NCBI GenBank assembly: GCA_022822445.1
Contig: JAJEBR010000124.1
Span: 54,791 to 118,790 of the forward strand
Source: Gemmatimonadota bacterium
Lineage (GTDB): Bacteria; Gemmatimonadota; Gemmatimonadetes; Longimicrobiales; Gaopeijiaceae
Direction: 5' to 3'
DNA length: 64,000 nucleotides
The position numbers and the translations under genes are program-made. How positions within the stretch are numbered: the stretch's first letter is position 1; every line of letters starts with the position of its first letter. The notes below the pieces were generated by a model. The model saw only the letters and a list, made by a program, of their open reading frames with translations, was not told the origin of the DNA and did not search any database. Of the stretch, positions 16,973-25,963 are shown piece by piece.

Positions 16973-19900
16973 CTAGAACGTGAACTGAACGCTGAAGCTG
17001 ACGCGGCGCGGATTCGGATACTGGTAGCTGTCGACGCGGGAGATGATGCCGCCGACCTCCGGATCGAAGCCCGAGTAACCCGTGAAGGTGTACATGTTGC
17101 GGCCGATCAGGTTGATCTCGGCCCCCGTCACCCGGCCCGCGAAGATCGCATCGAGCCAATCGGGGTTGATCGAGTAGCGAACCGAAAGCTCCCTGAGCTT
17201 GATGTAGTCGCTCTTCTCGATGAACCAGTCGTTGTCAGCGTTCGTGTTGTAGAGGAGCTGGTAGTACTTGACCGGCTTCTTGTGCGAGTCGGCCTTGCCG
17301 CCCTGGTCCATGTCGCCGGAGCGGTTGTCGCGGTACGCCCACTGGCGGGTACCGTTGTAGACGTCGACCCCCAGCTCTCCGTCGAGGAGCGCGTACAGCG
17401 AGAGACCACGCCACCGGAAGGTGTGAGTCATGCTGAAGTTGAGGTCGGGCATGGTGTTGCCCAGGTAGACGAAGTCGGTGCAGCCGGCGGCGCCCTGGCG
17501 GCGCTCCACGCACTCGATGTCACGGGTGAAGTTCTGCCCGTAGCTCCTGACCGGCATGCCCCACTCGAAGACATCCTGGCCGGTCATGCCTTCGCTGTTC
17601 GTACCCCAGAGGCCCTGCGCGATCCCGTCGGTGTAGCTCGCGCCGCCGACCCAGACCATCAGGCCGTCGTCGTTGACCTGGAACTGGCTGCAGTCCGTGC
17701 CCGTCGGGAGGTCGTTGCAGCTCTTGGCCCACTTGACGCCGTAGTGCGCGCCGTAGATCTCGCCCTCGCGGACGTAGCGGGTCCCGCTGCGATACGGCGG
17801 CCGGTTGAGCTCGGTGATCTCGGAACGCGACCGGTCGAGGTTGACGCGCACGTTGTAGGAGAAGTCCTCGGTGGCGAGGATGGGCGCCTCCACGGTGTAC
17901 TCCCAGGTGTTCGATTCCAGTACACCCGCATTCTGCACCTGCGAGGAGAACCCGCCGCGCGACCTGGCCAGCGGCACGCTGAGGATCTGGTCGACGTCCG
18001 ACTTGAAGGCGTACACGAAACTGGTGGTGATCCGGTTGAAGAGCACCATGTTCACCCCGAGCTCGTTCTCGGTGGAACGCTGGGGCCGGATGTCCTTGTT
18101 GCCCTGGTTGGCGGGCCGGATCGCGGCTGAGCTGACGGAATAGGTCTCGTACTGGGCCGAGAATCCGGGGCGCCTGCCCGCGGTGCCCAGCGACCAGTGC
18201 ACCTTGAACTCGTTGACCTGGTCCGGAAGCGGCCACCAGCTCTCCATCGACGGACGATAGGCGAGCGAGGTGCGGTAGTACGTCTGCCAGCGCTGGGAGG
18301 CCCCGAAGAGACTGGATCCGTCGCGGCGCACGACGCCGTCGAAGATGTACTTGCCCAGGTAGTCCAGGCCCGTGATCAGGAAGTACCCCTCCTCACGGGT
18401 GGTGTTCTCGCTCGAGCTGGCCGAACGCGAGTCGGGGTCCGTGTTCTGAAGCTGCGGCACCCCCGACGCGATGAATTCGCCGCCGTACCCGTAGAAGTAG
18501 TAGTAGTCCTGAGTCCTCTGCAGGTATCGCGCGCGCGTCCGCGTGTTCAGGTCGCCGAAGGCACGGCTGATCGACCCGGTCACCTCGGCGTTCACGCTCT
18601 GGCGGCGGGAGTTCGACCGGGAGGTGGAACCCGTGCTGGGCTGGTCGCCGTCCTCCGTGTTGTACGGCACATCGGCGGGGAAGATGTAGTGGTAGTTGTA
18701 GAAGTTGCGGTCCACCGCGAACACCGCTTCGATGTCCGACCAAGCCGTCGGGTTCCAGCGCGAGTTCACCGCCGCCTTCAGATCCGAGTTGAAGGTCTGC
18801 GGATCCGACAGCTCCGCGAAGTAGAGCGGGTTGCTCGCCTGCGCCAGCGCGTCGGGCTCGATGTAGAAGCAGCCCACCTCGGGACATGCGTCGCTGGGCG
18901 TCCAGTTACGGCCCAGGTCGTTGCACATGTTCTCGTTGGCGGCGGCGGATCCGGTGCACGGATCACGCTCCAGCAGGTCGACGTAGGGACCCATGAAGGT
19001 CAGGGAGTAGAAGCTGACGTTGGACAGGTCGTTCCGGTTCTGGGTGTACACCGCGCTGAAGTTCATCGCCAGCCCGTCGCGCACGTTGTTGTCCAGGTTC
19101 ATCCGGAAGCCCTTGCGCCCGAACCCGTCGTAGAACTGCGGGAAGAGGCCCATGTCCCGGTGGTGCTCGAAGGACGTCCGATAGTTGGTACCGCCGTCAC
19201 GGCCTTCCAGCACGCCGTAGTTCGTGATCAGCCATCCGTCCTCGAAGATCCGGTCGAGGTGATCGTAGAGCGTCCAGTCGGCAGGCCACTCGCCGTCCGC
19301 GAACGAAGTCGAGACGCTCTCGCCGTTCAGCGCCGGGTTTTCGATCTGGGACCGGGGAATGTTGTTGGTGAGGCCTTCGATCCGGTTCCCCTGCACGGAG
19401 ACCAGGTGGCCCTCCGAATCGGTCTGCCAGGGGTGGTTCTGTGAGAGCGGGATACTGCCGACCTGCTGGTCAACCCCCGTCTCCTGGCGGAACTGCACCC
19501 GGTTGTAGTCACGGCCGCCGAAGCCCGAGCCCCGCTTGGTGAAGATCTGGATCACGCCGTTGGCGGCGCGCGACCCGTACATCGATGCTCCGGCGGCACC
19601 CTTGACGATCTCGAAGGACTCGATGTCGAGCGCCGCGATGTCGTCGAAGCTGCTCGTCGTGATCACGTTGTCCACGATGATCAGGGGAGTCTCGGATCCG
19701 GAGATCGAGCTGGCCGCCCGCAGCATGATCTGCGAGGTGGAGCCCGGGGTTCCGCTGGTGCTCTGCACCTTCACGCCGGCGACCTTGCCGACGAGCCAGC
19801 CCTCCGCCGAGACCGGCGGTACCGGGATGTCCGCGATGTCGACCTTGTCGACGGTGAAGGGCAGCTTGACCTTCGGGATTCCGCGGGCAACCCCGGTCAC

Positions 19901-20287
19901 GACGACGTCCTGCACACGGAGTGGGGTGCCTGCCAGTTCGCCGTTGGCCTCCGCCGTGCCGCCGGCGGTGACGGTAACGTCGATGGTCAGCGTCTCGAAC
20001 CCGAGGATCGCGAAGGTCACCTGGTGCGACCCGGCCGACACGCCGGGGATGATGTAGCGTCCCGACGTGTTGGTGAGCACACCGGTCTCGGCGCCGTCGA
20101 GCGTCACGAGAGCGGACTCGAGCGTCCGCCCCGACTCGCCATCGGTCACGACACCGGTGATCGTACCGGTCTGCGCCGCCGCGCTCTGCACGGCAAGCAG
20201 GCAGACCAGCCCCGCCGCCGGGATGAGAAGGGCCTTCCTCCTCAGTTCCCGGAACCTGCGGGAGTTGTTCTGTTTCAAACCACTCAT
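16973..20287 (-). CDS. SusC/RagA-type TonB-linked outer-membrane receptor
   Basis: TonB-dependent outer-membrane importer of 1,104 residues. After a signal peptide ending in SAAAQ comes a carboxypeptidase-regulatory-like domain (GTITGVVTDGESGRTLESAL to VTVTAGG, about residues 37-120). A SusC plug follows with LVGKVAGVKVQSTSGTPGSTSQIMLR-type wording, TPLIIVDNVI and KGAAGASMYGSRAANGVI, then a 22-strand barrel ending in aromatic VSFSVQFTF. The ATG at 20287 is preceded by a strong AGGAGGTGG, which decides it against an upstream frame extension. susD follows after 22 bases. The substrate cannot be read from sequence; context suggests peptides. Confidence 0.93.
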   Translation of the reverse strand: MSGLKQNNSRRFRELRRKALLIPAAGLVCLLAVQSAAAQTGTITGVVTDGESGRTLESALVTLDGAETGVLTNTSGRYIIPGVSAGSHQVTFAILGFETLTIDVTVTAGGTAEANGELAGTPLRVQDVVVTGVARGIPKVKLPFTVDKVDIADIPVPPVSAEGWLVGKVAGVKVQSTSGTPGSTSQIMLRAASSISGSETPLIIVDNVITTSSFDDIAALDIESFEIVKGAAGASMYGSRAANGVIQIFTKRGSGFGGRDYNRVQFRQETGVDQQVGSIPLSQNHPWQTDSEGHLVSVQGNRIEGLTNNIPRSQIENPALNGESVSTSFADGEWPADWTLYDHLDRIFEDGWLITNYGVLEGRDGGTNYRTSFEHHRDMGLFPQFYDGFGRKGFRMNLDNNVRDGLAMNFSAVYTQNRNDLSNVSFYSLTFMGPYVDLLERDPCTGSAAANENMCNDLGRNWTPSDACPEVGCFYIEPDALAQASNPLYFAELSDPQTFNSDLKAAVNSRWNPTAWSDIEAVFAVDRNFYNYHYIFPADVPYNTEDGDQPSTGSTSRSNSRRQSVNAEVTGSISRAFGDLNTRTRARYLQRTQDYYYFYGYGGEFIASGVPQLQNTDPDSRSASSSENTTREEGYFLITGLDYLGKYIFDGVVRRDGSSLFGASQRWQTYYRTSLAYRPSMESWWPLPDQVNEFKVHWSLGTAGRRPGFSAQYETYSVSSAAIRPANQGNKDIRPQRSTENELGVNMVLFNRITTSFVYAFKSDVDQILSVPLARSRGGFSSQVQNAGVLESNTWEYTVEAPILATEDFSYNVRVNLDRSRSEITELNRPPYRSGTRYVREGEIYGAHYGVKWAKSCNDLPTGTDCSQFQVNDDGLMVWVGGASYTDGIAQGLWGTNSEGMTGQDVFEWGMPVRSYGQNFTRDIECVERRQGAAGCTDFVYLGNTMPDLNFSMTHTFRWRGLSLYALLDGELGVDVYNGTRQWAYRDNRSGDMDQGGKADSHKKPVKYYQLLYNTNADNDWFIEKSDYIKLRELSVRYSINPDWLDAIFAGRVTGAEINLIGRNMYTFTGYSGFDPEVGGIISRVDSYQYPNPRRVSFSVQFTF

Positions 20288-20444
20288 GGCCACCTCCTGG
20301 TGTGTTTGGCGGATCGATCCCGCCCGCCCTGTCAAGACCCCGGCCCGGCCCGACTCCGGTCCGTTCGCTCGCGCACGCGGGCAGAGATACACCGCGAACC
20401 GGTCACCCGACCGGGCCGCGATACATCCGCACGGTGATGAGACC

Positions 20445-20473
20445 ATAATGGGGAGCCATTTCCAAATGCGCAA
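20445..20473 (-). promoter_or_regulatory. Possible sigma-70-like promoter for the susCD locus
   Basis: On the minus strand TTGCGC (20473-20468) and CATTAT (20450-20445) are separated by 17 bases, about 160 bases upstream of the susC start. The match is moderate (three and four of six consensus bases), and the lineage's consensus is not known, so this is only a candidate. Confidence 0.25.
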
Positions 20474-20577
20474 GGATTCTGTCGATGGTGCGTCGGGTTT
20501 GCCCGCCCACCACCCCCTGGATTACCGTGACCGCCGACCATCCCACCCCCCCCTCCCCCCACCCCACACGGCCTCCC

Positions 20578-22911
20578 ATGCGACACTCACTCCGCGCCCT
20601 CGCGGCCACCTCCCTCGCCGCGGCTGCCCTGACCGCGCCCTCCCGGCTCGCCGCCCTGCAGCCACCCACCGCCACCGTCACGGCAGAGGACTACGCGCGC
20701 GCCGAGTCCTTCCTCGCAGCCACCACCAGCGGCCTCGTCTTCGGCGCCACCGTCCAGCCCAACTGGCTGCCCGGCGACCGCTTCTGGTACCGGAACACGG
20801 TGCCCGGCGGCGCGGAGTTCATCCTGGTGGACCCCGCGGCCGGCACCCGCGAGCGCGTCTTCGACCACGAGCGCCTGGCCATCGCTTTGGCAGCCGCCAC
20901 CGGCGAGGCGGTCGAGCCCCTCGCTCTGCCGTTCCGCGACTTCGAGCTGACCGCCGACGCCGGAACGCTGACCGCCAGGGTGGGCGAGTCCCGCCTGCGG
21001 TGCGACCTGTCCGCCTATCGCTGCGTCCCGGCGGCACCCGCCCCGGAGCCCGGACCCAGCGCCATCGTGTCCCCGGACGGGCGCAAGGCGGCCTTCATCC
21101 GGGACCACAATCTCTGGGTTCGGGACCTGGAGACCGGCGCGGAGAGCCCCCTGACGACGGACGGCGTCGAGGACCACGGCTACGCGACCAACAACGCCGG
21201 GTGGGTGCGGCGCGACTCCCCGGTGCTGCTCTGGTCGCCGGGATCCGACATGATCGCCACCTTCCAGCACGACGCCCGCGGGGTCGGGATGATGCACATG
21301 ACGACCACCAACGTGGGGCGTCCCGAACTCGCGTCGTGGCGGTATCCGCTGCCGGGCGACAGCCTGATCTTCCGCATCAGCCGGGTGGTGATCCACCTCG
21401 ACGGGCCGCGCGTGGTGCGGCTGCGGATGCCGCCCGATCCGCACCGCTCGTCGATCACCGACCACGTGGCCGGGCCGGGCGGGGTCTTCCTCGACGTGGA
21501 GTGGAGCGCCGACGGGTCCCGGCTGGCCTTCCTCTCCAACTCGCGCGACCACAAGCGGGCGCAGCTCCGCATCGCCGATCCCGGGACCGGCGAAGTGCGC
21601 GACGTGCTCGAGGAGACCGAGGATAACTTCTTCGAGTCCGGCTCCGGCACGGTCAACTGGCGCGTGCTGCACGAGTCCGGCGAGGTGATCTGGTTCTCGA
21701 AGCGCCACAACTGGGGTCACCTTTATATATACGATCTGGAGAGCGGGGTTCTTCAGAGCCGGATCACCGGCGGCGAGTGGAACGTCCGCCAGATCAGGCG
21801 GGTCGATGAGGAGGCCCGCACGCTGTACTTCACGGGGACGGGGCGGGAGAGCGGCGACCCCTACTTCCAGTACCTCTACCGGATCGGGATGGACGGGAGC
21901 GGCCTGACCCTGCTCACGCCGGACAGCGCGAACCACACCGTGTCGCTGTCGCCGTCGGGCGCGTATTTCGTCGACAGCTACTCCACCCCCGTCACACCTC
22001 CGGTGACGGTGTTGCGGGACATGGACGGCAAAGTGGTGATGGAGCTGGAGCGCGCGGACATTTCCGCACTCCTCGCATCCGGCTGGCGCGCGCCCGAACC
22101 CTTCACCGTAAAGGCGCGCGATGGCGAGACGGACCTGCACGGCCTGATGTACCGGCCGACCCACTTCGATCCGGCGCGCTCCTATCCGGTCGTCAACTAC
22201 CTGTATCCGGGGCCGCAGTCGGGGAGCGTGGGGTCGCGTTCCTTCCGCGCGTCGCGCGGCGACAAGCAGGCGATCGCGGAGCTGGGGTTCATCGTGGTCG
22301 AGGTCGACGCGATGGGGACGCCGGGGCGGTCGAAGGCGTTTCACGATACCTACTATGGGAACATGGGCGACAACGGGCTCCCCGATCAGGTCGGGATGGT
22401 CCGCCAGCTTGGCGAGCGACACCCCTGGATGGATCTGGACAGGGTCGGCATCTGGGGCCATTCCGGCGGCGGCTTCGCGAGCACCGCGGGGATCCTGCGC
22501 TACCCGGACTTCTACAGGGTGGCGGTGTCGCAGGCAGGAAATCACGACAACCGCAACTACGAGGACGACTGGGGCGAGAAGTGGCAGGGACTGCTGGAGA
22601 CCTATCCGGACGGCACCACCAACTACGACAACCAGGCCAACCAGCTGCTGGCGGGGAACCTCAAGGGCAAGCTCCTGCTCGCCCACGGGACGATGGACAC
22701 CAACGTGCCGGTTTACAGCACGCTGCTGGTGGTCGACGCGCTGATCGCCGCGAACAGGGACTTCGACCTGATCATGATGCCCAACCGCGGTCACGGATTC
22801 GGGAATGAGCCCTACATGATGCGGCGCCGGTGGGACTACTTCGTGCGGCACCTGCTGGGGGTCGAGCCGCCGGCGTACACCATCGGAGCGGGCCGCGGTC
22901 CGGTGAGCTGA
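20578..22911 (+). CDS. Dipeptidyl-peptidase IV-like S9 serine peptidase, secreted
   Basis: An exported prolyl-oligopeptidase-family enzyme of 777 residues that releases dipeptides, typically X-Pro, from peptide N-termini. A signal peptide occupies about residues 1-26. A beta-propeller (DPPIV N-terminal) domain runs to about residue 500, followed by an alpha/beta hydrolase domain. The catalytic triad can be placed as Ser629 (GIWGHSGGGFAS), Asp707 (GTMDTNVP) and His739 (NRGHGFG). The spacing of 78 and 32 residues is that of S9B enzymes. The ATG at 20578 is chosen because the signal peptide follows it; a frame from 20485 adds a non-signal extension. It is divergent from susC across about 290 bases, fitting a peptide-utilisation locus. 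Confidence 0.9.
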   Translation: MRHSLRALAATSLAAAALTAPSRLAALQPPTATVTAEDYARAESFLAATTSGLVFGATVQPNWLPGDRFWYRNTVPGGAEFILVDPAAGTRERVFDHERLAIALAAATGEAVEPLALPFRDFELTADAGTLTARVGESRLRCDLSAYRCVPAAPAPEPGPSAIVSPDGRKAAFIRDHNLWVRDLETGAESPLTTDGVEDHGYATNNAGWVRRDSPVLLWSPGSDMIATFQHDARGVGMMHMTTTNVGRPELASWRYPLPGDSLIFRISRVVIHLDGPRVVRLRMPPDPHRSSITDHVAGPGGVFLDVEWSADGSRLAFLSNSRDHKRAQLRIADPGTGEVRDVLEETEDNFFESGSGTVNWRVLHESGEVIWFSKRHNWGHLYIYDLESGVLQSRITGGEWNVRQIRRVDEEARTLYFTGTGRESGDPYFQYLYRIGMDGSGLTLLTPDSANHTVSLSPSGAYFVDSYSTPVTPPVTVLRDMDGKVVMELERADISALLASGWRAPEPFTVKARDGETDLHGLMYRPTHFDPARSYPVVNYLYPGPQSGSVGSRSFRASRGDKQAIAELGFIVVEVDAMGTPGRSKAFHDTYYGNMGDNGLPDQVGMVRQLGERHPWMDLDRVGIWGHSGGGFASTAGILRYPDFYRVAVSQAGNHDNRNYEDDWGEKWQGLLETYPDGTTNYDNQANQLLAGNLKGKLLLAHGTMDTNVPVYSTLLVVDALIAANRDFDLIMMPNRGHGFGNEPYMMRRRWDYFVRHLLGVEPPAYTIGAGRGPVS

Positions 22912-23012
22912 GGGCCCGCGGTTCGGTAGGCTGAGCGGCCGCGACCGGTGAGCCTGGCGCGGGGCCGCTCGCCGGGGCCGTTGCAACTTTCCGCCGCGAG
23001 AGGCTAACATAG

Positions 23013-23801
23013 ATGATGAGAAGGCCCGTATTCGCCCGCAGGAGAAAGGAATCCGCCGTGGGCAGGCAGTCGATCAAGCGTGTCCTGCTGGGCTTCATCG
23101 CGCTCGCCGCCGCAAGCACGCTGCTGCCGGCGCAACGCCTGGGAGCGCAGGAAGACGCGCGCTCGTGGCGGGTCGCCGTCTGGCTGAAGGGGGGCTACCA
23201 GCACTCCTACGGCAACTTCGCCCAGTCTCAACCCTCGGACATCCCGGAGCTTCAGAACTATCTCTCGCAGTTCCGCGTCGAGCCGGCGAGGCTGGTGGGT
23301 GGCGGGGTCGAGGTGCGCTTCCCGGCCGAGGGCATGGGCGCTCGTCTCGGCTGGGAGAGGTCGGAGCTGGCCGACGCGGTGGGGAGGCTCGGAATCTGCA
23401 CAGTGCTCGAAGGGGATATCTGCAAGGAGGAAGTGGCCCCTTCGCAGACCCAGGCGCTGATGGCCGAATTCCGTTTCCTCATGCGGGAGCCCAGGGACCG
23501 CATCCGTCCCCTTCTGCTGCTCGGGGCCGGGCTCCGGGAGATGGCCATCGACATTCAACCGTGCGATCCGCGCGCAGAGGATCCGCTCATCTGCCGAACC
23601 ATCGTGGCGCTCTACGAGGACCCGGTGCCGCACGGGTACTTGCGGCTGGGGCTCGGGTTGGAGATGACGCCGGGTCCCGTGGTGTTGAACGCGGTGGGCA
23701 GCGTAGGCACGGGACGCTACGGGAGCGGGACAGACCACGTCCATGGCCAGTGGTACAACGAAGCGCGCTTCGAGTTTTCCGCGGGGTACATCGTCTACTA
23801 G
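23013..23801 (+). CDS. Predicted outer-membrane beta-barrel protein
   Basis: A 262-residue exported protein with a signal peptide ending LGAQ and alternating hydrophobic strands (WRVAVWLKGGYQHSYGNF, GGGVEVRFPAEGMGARLGWE, GYLRLGLGLEMTPGPVVLNAVG). It closes with an aromatic C-terminus (FEFSAGYIVY), as expected for an eight-stranded barrel. Two starts are possible: ATG at 23013, or GTG at 23058 with a good AGGAGAAAGGAA in front, which would shorten the n-region. The GWxTD gene follows 38 bases downstream, so the two are likely co-expressed. No specific function is visible. Confidence 0.72.
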   Translation: MMRRPVFARRRKESAVGRQSIKRVLLGFIALAAASTLLPAQRLGAQEDARSWRVAVWLKGGYQHSYGNFAQSQPSDIPELQNYLSQFRVEPARLVGGGVEVRFPAEGMGARLGWERSELADAVGRLGICTVLEGDICKEEVAPSQTQALMAEFRFLMREPRDRIRPLLLLGAGLREMAIDIQPCDPRAEDPLICRTIVALYEDPVPHGYLRLGLGLEMTPGPVVLNAVGSVGTGRYGSGTDHVHGQWYNEARFEFSAGYIVY

Positions 23802-23839
23802 CGAGGGTCAGGTCCGATGCAGGCAATGGTGTGTACAGG

Positions 23840-25792
23840 ATGAGCCGGGCGCGATTGATTCCCGTTGTCTGCGCTGCGGGCTCCGTAGCGCTCACCGTTA
23901 CGGCCCCGGTCGCGGCGTCCGTTGCGCGGGGTCCGTCGGAGCTGTCGGCTCCAGCCATCGAAGTGCCACTGCAGAGCCGGCAAAGCCCGGCGCAAGATCC
24001 GTATGAGCGCGGCCAGACCTTCATCAGGGAGGGCAATCCGGAAGCGGCGCTGATTCTGTGGGTAGCGGTGCAGGACAGTCTCTGGTCCGCCGAGTCCGAG
24101 GACCCCCGCATCGCGGTGGCCTTCATCGAGACCGTCCTGGAACACGGCCTCGACGAGTACCGGGAGGTCGCCTCGCAGATCTTCGACAGGGCGTTTTCGG
24201 GCCGGCCGGTGGCCAGCGAGAGATGGCGAAGCGAGATCCTGGCGGAGGGCCGCCGGACATTCGCTCTCGTGGACTCCACGAACGCGGAGCTGGTGGTGCG
24301 GAGGGGCGAGGATGATCCCGCACTGCTGGCCAGGATGATCAAGAGATTCTGGCTCGAGCGCGATCCCACGCCGACCACCTACCTGAACGAGCGCCTGTTC
24401 GAGCACTGGGAGCGGATCGCGCATGCGCGCCGCAACTACGTCTACAACAACAGCTCGGTGTACCGGACGGACGACCGCGGCGTCTTCTACGTGAAGTACG
24501 GCGAACCCGACCGGATCACCGCGGGAACCCTCGCGATCAGTTCCTTCGACATGCGGACCCGGGGGGTGGACGTCGGCGACATCGTGGCCGTTGACCTCAA
24601 TCCCCGTTACGAGATCTGGCGGTTCGCCAACATCGAGCCGCCCGAGTTCACGTATTTCCTCTTTGGCAACGTGGACCAGACCGGCCCCTTCGAGTACGTG
24701 AAGGGACTCAGCGAGATCATCGGCCCCAGCGCGCGGACCACGAGGATCAACGGGATCCGTGCCCAATACTATCTGGAGCTCTTCTACTACATCGAGCTCG
24801 GTGGAAGGATGGGCGGACCCTACGGGAACCGCCTCGCCGAGCTGGAAAGGCTGTGGAACGAGGCTCGGCAGCCCCCCGAGGGGGTGCTCGAAGCGCGCTC
24901 GGCGCAACACTCGATGGAGGACACCTGGGAGGCACAGCGGCCCAAGCCTCCCGTGCATTCCGATTTCGACGACTCACGCAAGAGTGCGCTGTCCGCCCAG
25001 ATGGCGCGTCTGCTCGTCGGCCAGGAAGCGCGGCTGCTCGCCCTGGCGGTCTCTTCTCCGCTCTGGAGGCCCGCGGTCAACAGAAGGGAGATGCGCGGGG
25101 GCATCAATCTGGCGCCGTTCTCCGCGGTCCACACGGTGATCGCGCGCGACCTGGAGCTGAACGAGCTGGTGCGGGCGGAGATGGTCGAGCTCGACATCGA
25201 GGGGAACGTTTCCATGCTGGAGATGCTCCACCCCTCCCAGTTCGGGCACATGACGATCGCCGCGGAGCACGTCGTCCAGGGGCAGGACCTCGAGGACGCG
25301 GAAGAGGTGGGCGTGCTGCCGGGCCACGCGCACTTCGCGGTGGGGCGTCCGCTGCGGCGCGACGCGGTCCGGTTCGAGCTCAGCGACCTGATCGTGGGGA
25401 TCGCGCCGGAGTCGGTCGTGGGGGTGGACAGCCTCCCGCTGCCGGTGCTGCCCGCGACCCGGTTCTGGCTTGCCGACCCGGTGCGCGTATACCTGGAGAT
25501 CTACCACCCGACCGGCGTGGCCGACGGCGAGATCGGCAACTACGACCTTCGCGTCCTGCTGGTACCCTTCCTGGGCCCGGCCACCCCGGAACAGCTTGCC
25601 CGGCCGGAAGCAGGCGGGCGGGCGGCGATCACGGTGAACATTGAGTCGGAGGCGCCGACGGGCCGGCATTTCTTCGATCTGGACCTGCGGAACGAGCGCC
25701 CGGGACTGCTGCAGCTGGTCGTCGAGGTCACCGATCCCGTGACGGGCGTCAGCCGGGCGCGGGCGATACCGATCACGCTGCTGCCGAACTGA
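23840..25792 (+). CDS. GWxTD-domain secreted protein
   Basis: A 650-residue exported protein. After a signal peptide (ending about ASVARG) comes a helical stretch with TPR-like character (ERGQTFIREGNPEAALILWVAV). It continues into a GWxTD-type domain: RMIKRFWLERDPTPTTYLNERLFEHWERI-type sequence, then SSVYRTDDRGVFYVKYGEPD, where the family usually has GWxTDRGRIYIxYGPPD. The defining G-W pair is replaced by S-V-Y while the TDRG core and YG-P-D are kept. The C-terminal half is beta-rich with repeated LDIEGN and VYLEIYHPTG. The family is found in Acidobacteriota, Gemmatimonadota and relatives, always exported, function unknown. The ATG at 23840 is chosen for its signal peptide. Confidence 0.8.
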   Translation: MSRARLIPVVCAAGSVALTVTAPVAASVARGPSELSAPAIEVPLQSRQSPAQDPYERGQTFIREGNPEAALILWVAVQDSLWSAESEDPRIAVAFIETVLEHGLDEYREVASQIFDRAFSGRPVASERWRSEILAEGRRTFALVDSTNAELVVRRGEDDPALLARMIKRFWLERDPTPTTYLNERLFEHWERIAHARRNYVYNNSSVYRTDDRGVFYVKYGEPDRITAGTLAISSFDMRTRGVDVGDIVAVDLNPRYEIWRFANIEPPEFTYFLFGNVDQTGPFEYVKGLSEIIGPSARTTRINGIRAQYYLELFYYIELGGRMGGPYGNRLAELERLWNEARQPPEGVLEARSAQHSMEDTWEAQRPKPPVHSDFDDSRKSALSAQMARLLVGQEARLLALAVSSPLWRPAVNRREMRGGINLAPFSAVHTVIARDLELNELVRAEMVELDIEGNVSMLEMLHPSQFGHMTIAAEHVVQGQDLEDAEEVGVLPGHAHFAVGRPLRRDAVRFELSDLIVGIAPESVVGVDSLPLPVLPATRFWLADPVRVYLEIYHPTGVADGEIGNYDLRVLLVPFLGPATPEQLARPEAGGRAAITVNIESEAPTGRHFFDLDLRNERPGLLQLVVEVTDPVTGVSRARAIPITLLPN

Positions 25793-25963
25793 CGGGCTGG
25801 GAGAGGGACGGCGGGCGACGGTCGGATCCACCCTGACGCCGGCTGGCGGGTGTTCGGCGGTCGAAACGCGGACGGGCGAATTGCGGTCGGCCGGAATGCG
25901 AAGCGGCCGACCGACGGGGTCGGCCGAATCTCGGATCGGCCCATTGACGGCGCGACGGCTCGC

